Source of the DNA: an uncultured Collinsella sp.
GTDB taxonomy: Bacteria > Actinomycetota > Coriobacteriia > Coriobacteriales > Coriobacteriaceae
DNA: 39,200 nucleotides
Direction of reading: 5' to 3'
NCBI GenBank assembly: GCA_900548365.1
Contig: URKM01000015.1
Span: 1-39,200, forward strand
Of this stretch, positions 30,069 to 39,111 are shown in pieces. The position numbers and the translations under genes are program-made. Within the stretch, counting starts at the first letter, position 1, and each line of letters begins with the position of its first letter. Below the pieces are notes generated by a model. It was not told the origin of the DNA and did not search any database. It saw only the letters and a program-made list of their open reading frames with translations.

Positions 30069-31379
30069 CTAGCAGCCGGCGAGCTCGGAGACGACCGCCT
30101 CGCGCGCCACCAGGCGCTCCTCGCCCGTCGCCATATCGCGCACGCGGACGTTACCCTGGGCGAGTTCGTCGCCACCGATCACCAGCATGTGCGTGGCGTT
30201 CAGCTTGTTCGCCTGCTTGAACTGGGCCTTCAGCGAGCGACCCTGGTAGTCGGCCTCGGTGCGGATGCCCGCGGCGCGCAGCTCGTGCGCGAGCGAGAAC
30301 ACCTCGCCCCGCAGCTCGGCGCCGGCGTTGGCGACGTAGACGCACGCCGGATCCGCCTCGGCCATATCGCCGCCGAACGCCTCGAGCGCGAGCATGGCGC
30401 GCTCGAAGCCCACCGCGAAGCCGACGCCCGGCGTGGGCTTGCCGCCCTCGAGCTCGACCAGGCCGTCGTAGCGACCGCCGCCGCCGATGGAGCCGACGCC
30501 CGCGCCGGGGGCCTCGACCTCGAAGACGGTGCGCGTGTAATAGTCGAGGCCGCGGACGAGCGTGGGATCCTCGACGTAGGCGATACCCGCCGCGTCGAGA
30601 TAGCGCTTGACCTGGGCGTAATGCTCGCTGCACTCGTCGCACAGGCAGTCGCGCATGAGCGGGGCGCCCTGCATGACCTCGTGGCAGCGCTCGTTCTTGC
30701 AATCGAAGGCGCGCAGCGGGTTGAGCTCCGCGCGCTCGAGGCACTCATCGCACATCTCGTCGGCGTGGTCGAGGATGAACGAGCGAACCGAGTCGCGATA
30801 CGCCGGACGGCACGCGGGGTCGCCCATCGAGTTGATGAGGAGGCGCAGCTGCGACAGGTCGAAGCCCAGGCGCTTGTAGAACTCCATGAGCATGATGATG
30901 CACTCGGCGTCCGCCGCGGGGTCGGGTGCGCCGAGCCACTCGATGCCTACCTGGTGGAACTGGCGCAGACGACCTTTGGCGGGGCGCTCGCCGCGGAACA
31001 TCGCCTCGGCGTACCAGCCCTTGAAAGGAGCCGACCCCTGCGGGACCAGGTTGTTCTCCACCACCGCGCGCACGACGCCCGCCGTGCCCTCGGGGCGCAG
31101 GGCCAGGCGCTGCTTGGCCTTGAGGTTGGCATCGGTACCCTCCTCGAGGATGCGCGGCAGCAGCGAACCGGAGAAGACGCGGAACATCTCCTTGCGCACC
31201 ACGTCCGTGGACTGGCCGATACCATGGACGAAGACATCGACCTGTTCGATAGCCGGCGTTTCCACGGCGTCGAAACCGTAGGGGCCGAACACCTCGGCCG
31301 CCACATCCTGCATCCGCTGCCAGGCGCGCATCTCGCGCCCGATCAGGTCCTTGGTGCCCTCAGCCCTCTGTGCCTGCAT
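30069..31379 (-). CDS. hisS: Histidyl-tRNA synthetase
   Basis: Charges tRNA-His. The 436-residue class II enzyme has the N-terminal GTKDLIG, motif 2 region (FRGERPAKGRLRQFHQVGIE), the histidine loop GLDYYTRTVFEV and GGGGRYDGLVE, and a C-terminal anticodon domain (ACVYVANAGAELRGEVFSLA in part). A Cys-rich insertion (CDECLERAELNPLRAFDCKNERCHE in two parts: CDECLERAELNPLRAFDC, KNERCHE) resembles that of many HisRS. The ATG at 31379 has GGAAGGA 8 nt upstream. It is transcribed away from the aldolase-like gene. Confidence 0.95.
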   Translation of the reverse strand: MQAQRAEGTKDLIGREMRAWQRMQDVAAEVFGPYGFDAVETPAIEQVDVFVHGIGQSTDVVRKEMFRVFSGSLLPRILEEGTDANLKAKQRLALRPEGTAGVVRAVVENNLVPQGSAPFKGWYAEAMFRGERPAKGRLRQFHQVGIEWLGAPDPAADAECIIMLMEFYKRLGFDLSQLRLLINSMGDPACRPAYRDSVRSFILDHADEMCDECLERAELNPLRAFDCKNERCHEVMQGAPLMRDCLCDECSEHYAQVKRYLDAAGIAYVEDPTLVRGLDYYTRTVFEVEAPGAGVGSIGGGGRYDGLVELEGGKPTPGVGFAVGFERAMLALEAFGGDMAEADPACVYVANAGAELRGEVFSLAHELRAAGIRTEADYQGRSLKAQFKQANKLNATHMLVIGGDELAQGNVRVRDMATGEERLVAREAVVSELAGC

Positions 31380-31671
31380 GCCTGTTATCCTTCCGTGATG
31401 ACCGCCCCGCGCGGGGCGCATTCGTAACGTTCCCATTATACGGGCGGGCATAAGCCCGTTCAGCCGCCTGCAGCATCATACCCGCGAATACCACACGAGC
31501 GGGCGATATGTAACAATGTGAAATGCGCGCGAAGCCGGCGGTCGCGCACCGACCGCATGCGAGCCCGCGCGCACGCGCACGACGCAGCGGCCCCGAGCCG
31601 CGACGAGCACCCGTCCGCGCGCCATGCCAGCGCGTCGCGCCCTCTACCCACCTCGCTGCACGGGAGACATC

Positions 31672-32727
31672 ATGCACCAATTTCGAAACGACTATTCCGA
31701 AGGCGCGGCGCCCGAGATCCTCGACGCCCTGCTGCGCACCAACGACGAGCAGACCCCGGGTTACGGCACGGACGCGCACTGCGAGCACGCCGCCGAGATG
31801 ATTCGCGCCGCCTGCGGGCAGCCCGACGCGTACGTCCGCTTCATCCCCGGCGGAACCGCGGCGAACGCCATCGCCATCAGCGCCCTCACCGACGATTTCG
31901 AGGGACCGATCCTGGCCGCCGACGCCCATCCCACCATCCACGAGACCGGCGCGATCGAAGCGTGCGGACGCCGCATCCTCGCCACCGCCGATGGGTTCGG
32001 GATCTTGACGCCTGCGGGATGCGAGCGCGTCTACGCCCAGATGACCGCCGGCGGCTGCCACACCACGCGGCCGGCGATGATCTACTTCTCCAACACGTCC
32101 GAGTTCGGGCACGTCTACACGCGCGAGGAATTCGACGGGCTGTGCGATTGGGCCCGGGACCGCGGGCTCGCCGTATACGTCGACGGCGCCCGCATGGCGA
32201 GCGCGCTCGCATCGGAAGGCAACGACCTGAGCCTCGAGCACATCGCCCAGCGCGCCGACGCCTTCACACTGGGCGGCACCAAGGCCGGCATGCTGTTCGG
32301 CGAGGCCCTGGTCGTCAGCCCCCGCAGCGAGCGCGGGCGGCGTGCGATCGACCGCATCCCCTACCTCACCAAGCGCGCCGGCCACATGACCGCCAAGGGC
32401 CGCCTGATGGGCGTCCAATACGAGGCCGCCTTCACGCCCGATGAAAGCGGCGCCATCCCCTATCTGCGCCACGCCGCGCATGCCGACGCGTGCGCCGTCG
32501 CCCTCGCCCGCGGCCTCGAGGCGGCAGGCTACGAGCCCTACATCCGCACGATGGGCAACCAGCAGTTCTTCTGGTGCACGCCCGAGCAGGCAGACCGGCT
32601 CGAGGCCGCCTGCGGAGCAGAGATCACCCTCGTGGACGGTCGCCCGGTCGCGCGCTTCGTCACCAGCTGGGCCACGACGGCGGAAGGCGTCGACGAAGTC
32701 ATCGCGTTCGCGCGCAGCCTGGCCTAG
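31672..32727 (+). CDS. Low-specificity L-threonine aldolase-like PLP enzyme
   Basis: A 351-residue fold-type I PLP enzyme of the beta-eliminating lyase/threonine aldolase family, which splits threonine to glycine and acetaldehyde. Visible are NDYSEGAAPEIL at the start, FIPGGTAANAIAI (phosphate contact), DAHPTIHETGAIE, NTSEFGHVYT, VYVDGARMASAL (PLP-binding Asp) and the Schiff-base Lys204 in TLGGTKAGM. The start at 31672 has GGGAGA upstream; the longer reading is GC-rich and unlike the family. It is divergent from hisS; no promoter could be fixed in the 290-nt gap. A strong terminator follows. Confidence 0.85.
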   Translation: MHQFRNDYSEGAAPEILDALLRTNDEQTPGYGTDAHCEHAAEMIRAACGQPDAYVRFIPGGTAANAIAISALTDDFEGPILAADAHPTIHETGAIEACGRRILATADGFGILTPAGCERVYAQMTAGGCHTTRPAMIYFSNTSEFGHVYTREEFDGLCDWARDRGLAVYVDGARMASALASEGNDLSLEHIAQRADAFTLGGTKAGMLFGEALVVSPRSERGRRAIDRIPYLTKRAGHMTAKGRLMGVQYEAAFTPDESGAIPYLRHAAHADACAVALARGLEAAGYEPYIRTMGNQQFFWCTPEQADRLEAACGAEITLVDGRPVARFVTSWATTAEGVDEVIAFARSLA

Positions 32728-32789
32728 GCCGCAGCGAGGACACCCCGCATCGCCCGTCGTCATCCATCGGGGCGAGCAGCCATCCGCAG

Positions 32790-32827
32790 ACGCGGGCGCA
32801 CGCCGTCGCAGCGTGCGCCCGCGTTTT
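32790..32827 (+). terminator. Terminator of the aldolase-like gene
   Basis: GCGGGCGCACGC (32792-32803) and GCGTGCGCCCGC (32811-32822) are perfect arms followed by GTTTTC. The rest of the 305-nt gap to 33033 shows only the leader of the next gene. Confidence 0.85.
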
Positions 32828-33033
32828 CATGAGCGATAAGGCTACCATTTGCATCGGTTTTCCGCCCGTATACGGAATGGCTGCCGTACCTGCGAAAAGA
32901 AGCAAGCTCACCGTGTTAGGGTGAATCGGTTATGTCTATCGCAGGAGAGCCGTACCCCAACGGCGCGCACGTCGTTCGCACGGCCTCGCCTCATATCCCC
33001 CGTCGCGCGCCCCGCGCGAGAAAGGATGGCTTG

Positions 33034-36000
33034 ATGAAACTACGGAGTCTGAAGGCGAGCGCTTCGGGAAGCGGACTTCGCCGCGCCGCGGGCATCGGAG
33101 CCGGGCTCGCGCTCGTGCTCGGCGCGAGCGCGTCGCCCGCCCTCGCGGCCACCGCCGCGCCCGACGGCGCCACCGGCATCTGGACCTTCGACGGAGAGGC
33201 GCCGCTCCAGGGAACCGGCAGCAACACCGCTTTCCGCATCGAAAAGGTCGCCAACCCCGACGAGTCCGTGAAGGTCGAGGATAGCGGCCTGGCCTCCCTG
33301 GGCAAGAGCCTTTCCTTCACCGATAAGAACGCCGCGCACGATATCCGCGTCCGCGGCGCCATCGAGCAGCAGAAGGACTTCTCGGTGTCCTTCTGGGTCC
33401 GCGACGCCGACGACAGCGAGCCCACGGTCGGCAAGCGCACCATGCTCCTGCATTCCGCCGGCCAGTCGAGCTCCATCCTCACCGAATGGAAGGACGGAAC
33501 CTTCTCGTCCTCGATCGACAAGGCCGATAGCAACATCACGCTCGGCAAGAACCCCGCGCGCAAATCCTGGCAGCACGTCACGCTCGTCAAGCAGACCACC
33601 AACGGCGGCTCCACCAAGAGCATCAAGCTCTACCTCAACGGCAAGCAGCTCGGACAGGGTAGCTGGTCGCAGAACCTGCCCGCGGGCGCCGTGGGACTCG
33701 TGCTGGGCTCCTGGGGCACCGACTCCGCCCAGCCCGACGGCACCGAGCGCTTCCAGGGGAAGATCGACGAGCTTCGCCTGTACAACAAGGCCCTCAGCGC
33801 CGATGAGGCCAAGCAGCTCTACGACTCCTACGACCAGGTGAAGGCCGAACTCGAGGTAGCAGACGCCAAGAGCGAGCTCCAGCGCCTCATCGACTCCGGC
33901 ACGAAGCTGCTCGCGGACGACGACGGCTCCACCGAGTACGACGAGCTCTCGGCTGCGATCGACAAGGCGAAGAAGGCCCTCGAGAACGGCGGCGCCGACG
34001 CCGTCAAGACCGCGAAGGACGAGCTCAGCCAGGCCATCGGCGCCGTCTACGCGCTCGGCCTCGCCGTCACGATCGACACCGATGACGTCGCGCGCACGGT
34101 GGACGACGCCATCTTCGGCATCAACCACCGCTACGCCTTCAACGGCTACGGCACCTTCGACTCGAAGGCCATGAAGGTCAAGGACGACTTCGCACGCCTC
34201 TACGACGAGGCGGGCTTCGGCTCCATCCGCTATCCCGGCGGCACGATCTCCAACCTCTTCAACTGGAAGGAGACGCTCGGCGAGAAGGAGCAGCGCACCA
34301 ACCAGATCCACGGCTTCTATAACAACAGCGGCCAAGGCGGCATCGCGCCCAACTTCGGCATCTCCGAGATCGGCACCTTCGCGCAGGAGCACGGCTCCGA
34401 GATCGTCTACGTGTACGCGCTGGGACGCGGCGACGCCAACGACGCCGCCGACCTCATCGAGTTCCTCAACGCCGCGGCGGGCACCAATCCCAACGGCGGC
34501 ACCGCTTGGGCCGACGTGCGTCGCGACCTCGGCCACGCCGAGCCGTTCAACGTGCGCTACTTCGAAATCGGCAACGAGATGAACCAGGGCGGCACCGACG
34601 GCAACTCCTCCCAGCAGTATTGGACCGCAGGCGTCCCCGGCGGAGCGGAGAAGGCCTACATCGACGGCGGTACCGCATCGTTCACTAACCAGTACGCCAT
34701 CACGCGCGGCGACTGGAACGTCGAGAAGTCCAAGTCGACCGGCAAGGCCAACCAGGAGTTCGGCATGCGCTACGCGCTGGTCGAGCGCGATAAGAAGGCC
34801 GCCGACTACGACACCTTCACCGCGGTGAACGTCGACTCCGTCAAGGTCAAGGTCGCCGGCGAAGCGTGGGAGCGTGTCGACGACATCACGAAGGCCGGCG
34901 CCTCTGACAAGGTGTACGAGCTCAACGCCAAGACCGGCTACTTCACCTTCGGCGACGGAACGCACGGCATGATCCCCGCCAAGGGCGCGCAGGTCACCGT
35001 GGACTACTCCGTGAACCGCGACGGCTTCGTCGCCATCTCCCAGAAGATGCGCGACACCATGGAGCAGATCAACGCCGACCGCGAAAAGGCGGGTCAGACC
35101 GCCGGCGAGATCCACATCTACTCGAGCTACGAGACCGAGGGCTTCGTCAACAAGATGCACGAAGGCGGCCACGACGCCCTCTACGACGGCCTCACCATCC
35201 ACCCCTACTCCGGCGACCCCGGCAACAACGGCAATGACGAAGCCTTCTACCTGCAAGCCATGAAGCTCGGCGATGCCAAGCGCGAGCACGTGGCAAGCTA
35301 CGTCAAGCTCATGCAGAAGTACGACCCCGAGAAGGTTCCCGTCATCAGCGAGTACGGCATCTTCCGCTCTCAGAACCTGCTGCTGCGCTCCCAGACGCAC
35401 GCCCTCTACATCGCGCGCGCCATCATGGACTACGTCGAGCTCGGCAGCCCCTACATCCAGAAGCACTGCCTGGTCGACTGGTACTCCAACGGCGCCGACT
35501 CGCTCGGCCCCACGCAGCAAGCGGTGATCCAGGCCGTACCGGTGCAGGGTAGCGGCGACACCAAGACCGGCGAAGGCGACTTCACGTTCTTCAAGACCCC
35601 CAGCGCGAGCGTGTTCACGATGCTCAACGGGGCGTTCGGCACCAACATTGTCTCGACCGCCAGCACCGCGATGCCGACGCTTTCCAACGGCGTCGCGCAA
35701 TACGACCTCATGGCGTCCACCGATACCGATGGGAACATCTACCTCGCCGTGGTGAACCTGGGTCTCGAGGGGCAAGGCGCCGTGAGGCTCACGCTGCCCG
35801 GCGTCGACCTGACCGGCCGCACGATCGAGGTCCAGTCGCTCTCCGGCGACGACTTCACGTCTGCCAACACGCCTGAAAACCCGGACGCCGTGAAGATCGA
35901 GACCTCGACGTTCACCGCCGACAAGGCTGCACCGCGCATCGAGCTCGCCCCGCACTCGTTCAGCATCCTGAAGGTGACCGCTGAGGAAGAGCCCGAGCCG

Positions 36001-36654
36001 CAGCCCGTCGAGCACACGGTAACGTTCGACCCCGCCTACGAGGGCGCGAATGCCACCCAGGTGAAGGTTATCGAAGGGCAGAAGGTCGCCGAGCCCGAAG
36101 CACCGACCCGCGAGGGCTACGAGTTCCTCGGCTGGCTGAACGGCACCGAGCCCTACGACTTCGATGCCCCGGTCACCAGCGACCTCACGCTCACAGCTTC
36201 TTGGAAGAAAACCGAGACGCCCGTGACGATGCACACCGTCACGTTCATGAACGGGCTCACCGTGTTCGCCACGACCGAGGTGGAGAGCGGCTCGACTATC
36301 TCCAAGCCTCAGACCGACCCCGTTCGCGAGGGCTACACCTTCGTGGGCTGGTACCTGGACGGCGAGATGTTCGACTTCGGCACCGCGGTAACAGACGACC
36401 TCACGCTCGTCGCCGGCTTCAAGAAGAACGACGAGCCCGAGCCGCAACCCGATCCCGAGCCTCAACCGCAACCCGAACCCGAGCCCGAGCCGCAGCCCCA
36501 GCCCGAGCAGAAGCCCGCAGATCAGGTCAAGCCCGATGCGGGCAACAAGGGGGACCTGCCCACCACCGACGACGCCGCCGCCATCGCGTCGATCGTCGCG
36601 ACCGCCGGCTCCGCCATCGCTTATGCCGGCTATCGCGTGAAGAAGCGTTCGTAA
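33034..36654 (+). CDS. Cell-wall-anchored glycoside hydrolase (clan GH-A, GH51/GH79-like) with LamG and Listeria-Bacteroides repeats
   Basis: A 1206-residue secreted enzyme that probably releases sugar from plant or host glycans. Order: signal peptide (cut near residue 38), LamG/concanavalin-like domain (about 45-268), FIVAR-like helical linker (about 270-345), catalytic barrel (about 350-860), beta domain (to about 985), two Listeria-Bacteroides repeats (about 994-1062, 1067-1130), a PEPQP-rich spacer, and a C-terminal LPTTD (1175-1179), hydrophobic span and KKRS tail. IRYPGGTISNLFNWKE and RYFEIGNEMN mark the family, with Glu515 as likely acid/base; VPVISEYGIF gives Glu773 as likely nucleophile. 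A beta-rich insert (about 590-660) lies between them. The ATG at 33034 has AGAAAGGA upstream. The substrate is unknown. Confidence 0.8.
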   Translation: MKLRSLKASASGSGLRRAAGIGAGLALVLGASASPALAATAAPDGATGIWTFDGEAPLQGTGSNTAFRIEKVANPDESVKVEDSGLASLGKSLSFTDKNAAHDIRVRGAIEQQKDFSVSFWVRDADDSEPTVGKRTMLLHSAGQSSSILTEWKDGTFSSSIDKADSNITLGKNPARKSWQHVTLVKQTTNGGSTKSIKLYLNGKQLGQGSWSQNLPAGAVGLVLGSWGTDSAQPDGTERFQGKIDELRLYNKALSADEAKQLYDSYDQVKAELEVADAKSELQRLIDSGTKLLADDDGSTEYDELSAAIDKAKKALENGGADAVKTAKDELSQAIGAVYALGLAVTIDTDDVARTVDDAIFGINHRYAFNGYGTFDSKAMKVKDDFARLYDEAGFGSIRYPGGTISNLFNWKETLGEKEQRTNQIHGFYNNSGQGGIAPNFGISEIGTFAQEHGSEIVYVYALGRGDANDAADLIEFLNAAAGTNPNGGTAWADVRRDLGHAEPFNVRYFEIGNEMNQGGTDGNSSQQYWTAGVPGGAEKAYIDGGTASFTNQYAITRGDWNVEKSKSTGKANQEFGMRYALVERDKKAADYDTFTAVNVDSVKVKVAGEAWERVDDITKAGASDKVYELNAKTGYFTFGDGTHGMIPAKGAQVTVDYSVNRDGFVAISQKMRDTMEQINADREKAGQTAGEIHIYSSYETEGFVNKMHEGGHDALYDGLTIHPYSGDPGNNGNDEAFYLQAMKLGDAKREHVASYVKLMQKYDPEKVPVISEYGIFRSQNLLLRSQTHALYIARAIMDYVELGSPYIQKHCLVDWYSNGADSLGPTQQAVIQAVPVQGSGDTKTGEGDFTFFKTPSASVFTMLNGAFGTNIVSTASTAMPTLSNGVAQYDLMASTDTDGNIYLAVVNLGLEGQGAVRLTLPGVDLTGRTIEVQSLSGDDFTSANTPENPDAVKIETSTFTADKAAPRIELAPHSFSILKVTAEEEPEPQPVEHTVTFDPAYEGANATQVKVIEGQKVAEPEAPTREGYEFLGWLNGTEPYDFDAPVTSDLTLTASWKKTETPVTMHTVTFMNGLTVFATTEVESGSTISKPQTDPVREGYTFVGWYLDGEMFDFGTAVTDDLTLVAGFKKNDEPEPQPDPEPQPQPEPEPEPQPQPEQKPADQVKPDAGNKGDLPTTDDAAAIASIVATAGSAIAYAGYRVKKRS

Positions 36655-36722
36655 TCGCGCACGCGGCTCCTCCTGCCGGTAACACCCGAGCCACCGCGGG
36701 CGTATGACCCGCGCGAACATCG

Positions 36723-36756
36723 AAGGTCCTGCCTCCCCTCGGGGAAGCAGGACCTT
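36723..36756. terminator. Bidirectional terminator between the glycosidase and the EFR1 gene
   Basis: AAGGTCCTGCCTCCCC (36723-36738) and GGGGAAGCAGGACCTT (36741-36756) pair over 16 bp with one mismatch, followed by GCTTTAAA. It can end both converging genes. Confidence 0.8.
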
Positions 36757-36852
36757 GCTTTAAACCGACGCGTTGTCGAGCACCGTGAAGCGGATTCGCA
36801 ACCCGACCTTCATACTCGGACCGGGTGGGCGCCTTCGTTTCAGCCCTCCGCC

Positions 36853-37638
36853 CTAGATCAGATAGCTCTCTTGACGCTGGGCGCACTTGAGCGCGAACGC
36901 CTTGCGCGCAGCCGCCAGCTTTAACCCGCCGCCGATCTGGCGCGCGCCGCGCGAGCATGCGTCGATGCAGCGCATGCAGGAAATGCAGCGTTCCGCATCG
37001 GTGTTCTCGGGATGCTCCGGGTCGATCGCTCCTACGGGGCACGAAGCCGCGCAGGCGCCGCATCGCACGCAGCGACCCGCCTGGGCGACCGGATGAAACG
37101 GCACGCCCTTGAACTCACGATAAGGGCGCCCGCCGGGAACGCGTTCCAAGCGCGCATCCTCGATGCACGACACCGCCTCGAGCTCGGAGCGCACGCGGCG
37201 TGCGAGCGACCCGACCACCGCGAGGTCGTCGGCGTCGGGACGGCCCTCGGCCACGTTGGTCATGAGCGAATGATGGGCAACCACAGCGACTCCGCCCACG
37301 GGCACGATTCCTTCGGCCTCCAACGCATCCGCGAGCTCGATGAACGTATCGTCCACCGCACGGTTGCCATAGGTGACCAGCATGACCGCCGGCACGGCTT
37401 CGCCCGAACGGCCTATCGAGGCCAAGCGCTCCAGGAAGGGAGCGGGCACGCGGCCGCCATATGATGGCACCGCGCACACCAGCAGCTCACCCGAACGGAC
37501 GGCATCGATCCCGCGCTTGCGCGGCGTGACGTCAACCACCTCGAAAGGCGCCCCAAAGGCCTCGCAGAAGGCACGGGCGGCAACCTTCGTCGTACCGGCT
37601 CCCGTGAAGACGAGTGCGCGCACCGAATCAATTCTCAT
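36853..37638 (-). CDS. EFR1-family flavodoxin/ferredoxin fusion protein
   Basis: A 261-residue redox protein of the EFR1 type: an N-terminal flavodoxin-like domain (about 1-155; VFTGAGTTKVAA, AVPSYGGRVP, VTYGNRAVDD) and a C-terminal two-cluster ferredoxin (Cys190, 193, 196, 200 and 218, 221, 224, 228). It likely moves low-potential electrons in the cytosol; partners are unknown. The ATG has GAAGGGG upstream. It lies 35 nt after the EamA-type gene on minus, so the two may share a transcript, although no functional link is evident. Confidence 0.85.
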   Translation of the reverse strand: MRIDSVRALVFTGAGTTKVAARAFCEAFGAPFEVVDVTPRKRGIDAVRSGELLVCAVPSYGGRVPAPFLERLASIGRSGEAVPAVMLVTYGNRAVDDTFIELADALEAEGIVPVGGVAVVAHHSLMTNVAEGRPDADDLAVVGSLARRVRSELEAVSCIEDARLERVPGGRPYREFKGVPFHPVAQAGRCVRCGACAASCPVGAIDPEHPENTDAERCISCMRCIDACSRGARQIGGGLKLAAARKAFALKCAQRQESYLI

Positions 37639-37673
37639 AGCGCTACCCCTTCCCCATCGAACAGCGAATCCGC

Positions 37674-38888
37674 TTAGCGCGTCCGCGCGCGGTCAGGCAG
37701 CCACTTCGCCAGGAAACTGAAGTGGGTCTCGGACAGAACGATCGACAAGAAGATCAGGACGAAGCCGAGCACCAGCTTGCCCGTCAGGACCTCGCCGGCC
37801 ATCAATACGGAGAACAGGACGCCGAACGGGCTTTCCAGCGACAGCAGCAGCGAGCCGGTCGCGGGCGGCACATGGGAAAGCGCCTGGTTCTGCAGCAGCA
37901 AGCCCACGGTCGTGCACATCACCGCGAGGAACGCCAGCTGGCCGACGGTTCCCGGCGTCCACATCTCCGCCGGCACCGCCGGCTCGAAGAACGTCGTCGC
38001 GATCAGCGAGAAGGTGCCGACGAACAAAAACATCCAAAACGTCAGGACGCTCACGTCGCGCGTGCGCCCCACGTGGCCCACCACCGCCATATCGAGCGCG
38101 AAGAACGCCGCGCCGACCAGCGTGAGCAGGTCGCCCCTGCCGATCGAGAAATCGTCAAGCGCGACGAAACCGACGCCCACCAGGCACAGCACCGCGGCCG
38201 ATATATGCCATTTGGTGATGCGCTCGCGGAATAGCACGAACGCGATGAAGGGCACCAGGATGCAGTAGGTTCCCGTCAGGAACGCGTTCTTCCCCGGCGT
38301 CGTGTCGACGAGGCCGAGCGTCTGCGTACCGTATGCCGACCAGATCACACAGCCCATCAGCAAGCCGATCCCCAGATACTCGAGGTTGAAGTGGGCGCGG
38401 ATGCGCTTGTGGAAGATGCAGAACATGATCGCCGCAGACGGCAGGAAGCGGCATGCGAGCAGCATGTACGTCGGGATGGTGTCGAGCACCGTCTTCATCG
38501 TGAGGAACGAGTAGCCCCAGATGAGCGCCATGGCGACCAGCATGACCTTCCAGAACAGCGGCGAGCGGGCGCCCGCACCGCGCAGCGCCCCGGGTGCTCG
38601 ATCCTCGGGCGGCACCGGCACCTCGTCCTGCGTCTCATCGACCAGGGACTTCCAGTCCCCCCGCTCGTTGGCGGCATCATCCATCTTCTTGCGTTTCGAT
38701 TCAGCTTGCATCATGCGTTTCAACGACCCCCACGCCTCGCTTTCTCCTTCATAGCGCACCCCCGAACGACATGCGCAGGCATATTTCCACGTCCCGCCCT
38801 TATGGGCCCGCTTCATCGCGCGTACATCCCGGACCGTCCGCGCCGAGCAGATATCCTCTTCACCGCGCTTCGCCTCTTCGAAGGACAT
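37674..38888 (-). CDS. EamA/DMT-family transporter
   Basis: A membrane exporter with ten spans in two EamA repeats (about residues 110-235 and 250-385; ALIWGYSFLTMKT, NAFLTGTYCILVPF, LSHVPPATGSLLLSLESPFG). The substrate of such proteins is usually unknown metabolites. The chosen start at 38888 has GGGAGG 4 nt upstream and gives a 404-residue protein with an unusual 110-residue hydrophilic N terminus. An alternative ATG at 38714 shortens it but has no clear ribosome site. EFR1 follows closely. Confidence 0.82.
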   Translation of the reverse strand: MSFEEAKRGEEDICSARTVRDVRAMKRAHKGGTWKYACACRSGVRYEGESEAWGSLKRMMQAESKRKKMDDAANERGDWKSLVDETQDEVPVPPEDRAPGALRGAGARSPLFWKVMLVAMALIWGYSFLTMKTVLDTIPTYMLLACRFLPSAAIMFCIFHKRIRAHFNLEYLGIGLLMGCVIWSAYGTQTLGLVDTTPGKNAFLTGTYCILVPFIAFVLFRERITKWHISAAVLCLVGVGFVALDDFSIGRGDLLTLVGAAFFALDMAVVGHVGRTRDVSVLTFWMFLFVGTFSLIATTFFEPAVPAEMWTPGTVGQLAFLAVMCTTVGLLLQNQALSHVPPATGSLLLSLESPFGVLFSVLMAGEVLTGKLVLGFVLIFLSIVLSETHFSFLAKWLPDRARTR

Positions 38889-39021
38889 CGAGCCTCCCCG
38901 TGTTCGCGCGCGATAGCCCTTCAGCAGGACGCGCCTCTTGCAGCTCTAGAAATGTACCACGCTGAGCTGGGGTTTCTCAAGCCACCGCAATAAAGCGGAT
39001 GCTGCCGCCCCTCGTCATACG

Positions 39022-39059
39022 TAAAAGAAAAACCCTCCCGCCCAAAGGGGCGAGAGGGT
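39022..39059 (-). terminator. Terminator of the partial right-edge gene
   Basis: On minus, ACCCTCTCGCCC, a CTTT loop and GGGCGGGAGGGT are followed by TTTTCTTTTAC. The stem has one mismatched pair. The 38889-39111 gap otherwise shows no gene. Confidence 0.85.
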
Positions 39060-39111
39060 AAAAAGGGGGCGTTGATTCGTCGCCTTCCGCCGGTTCAACC
39101 GACTCGAAAGA

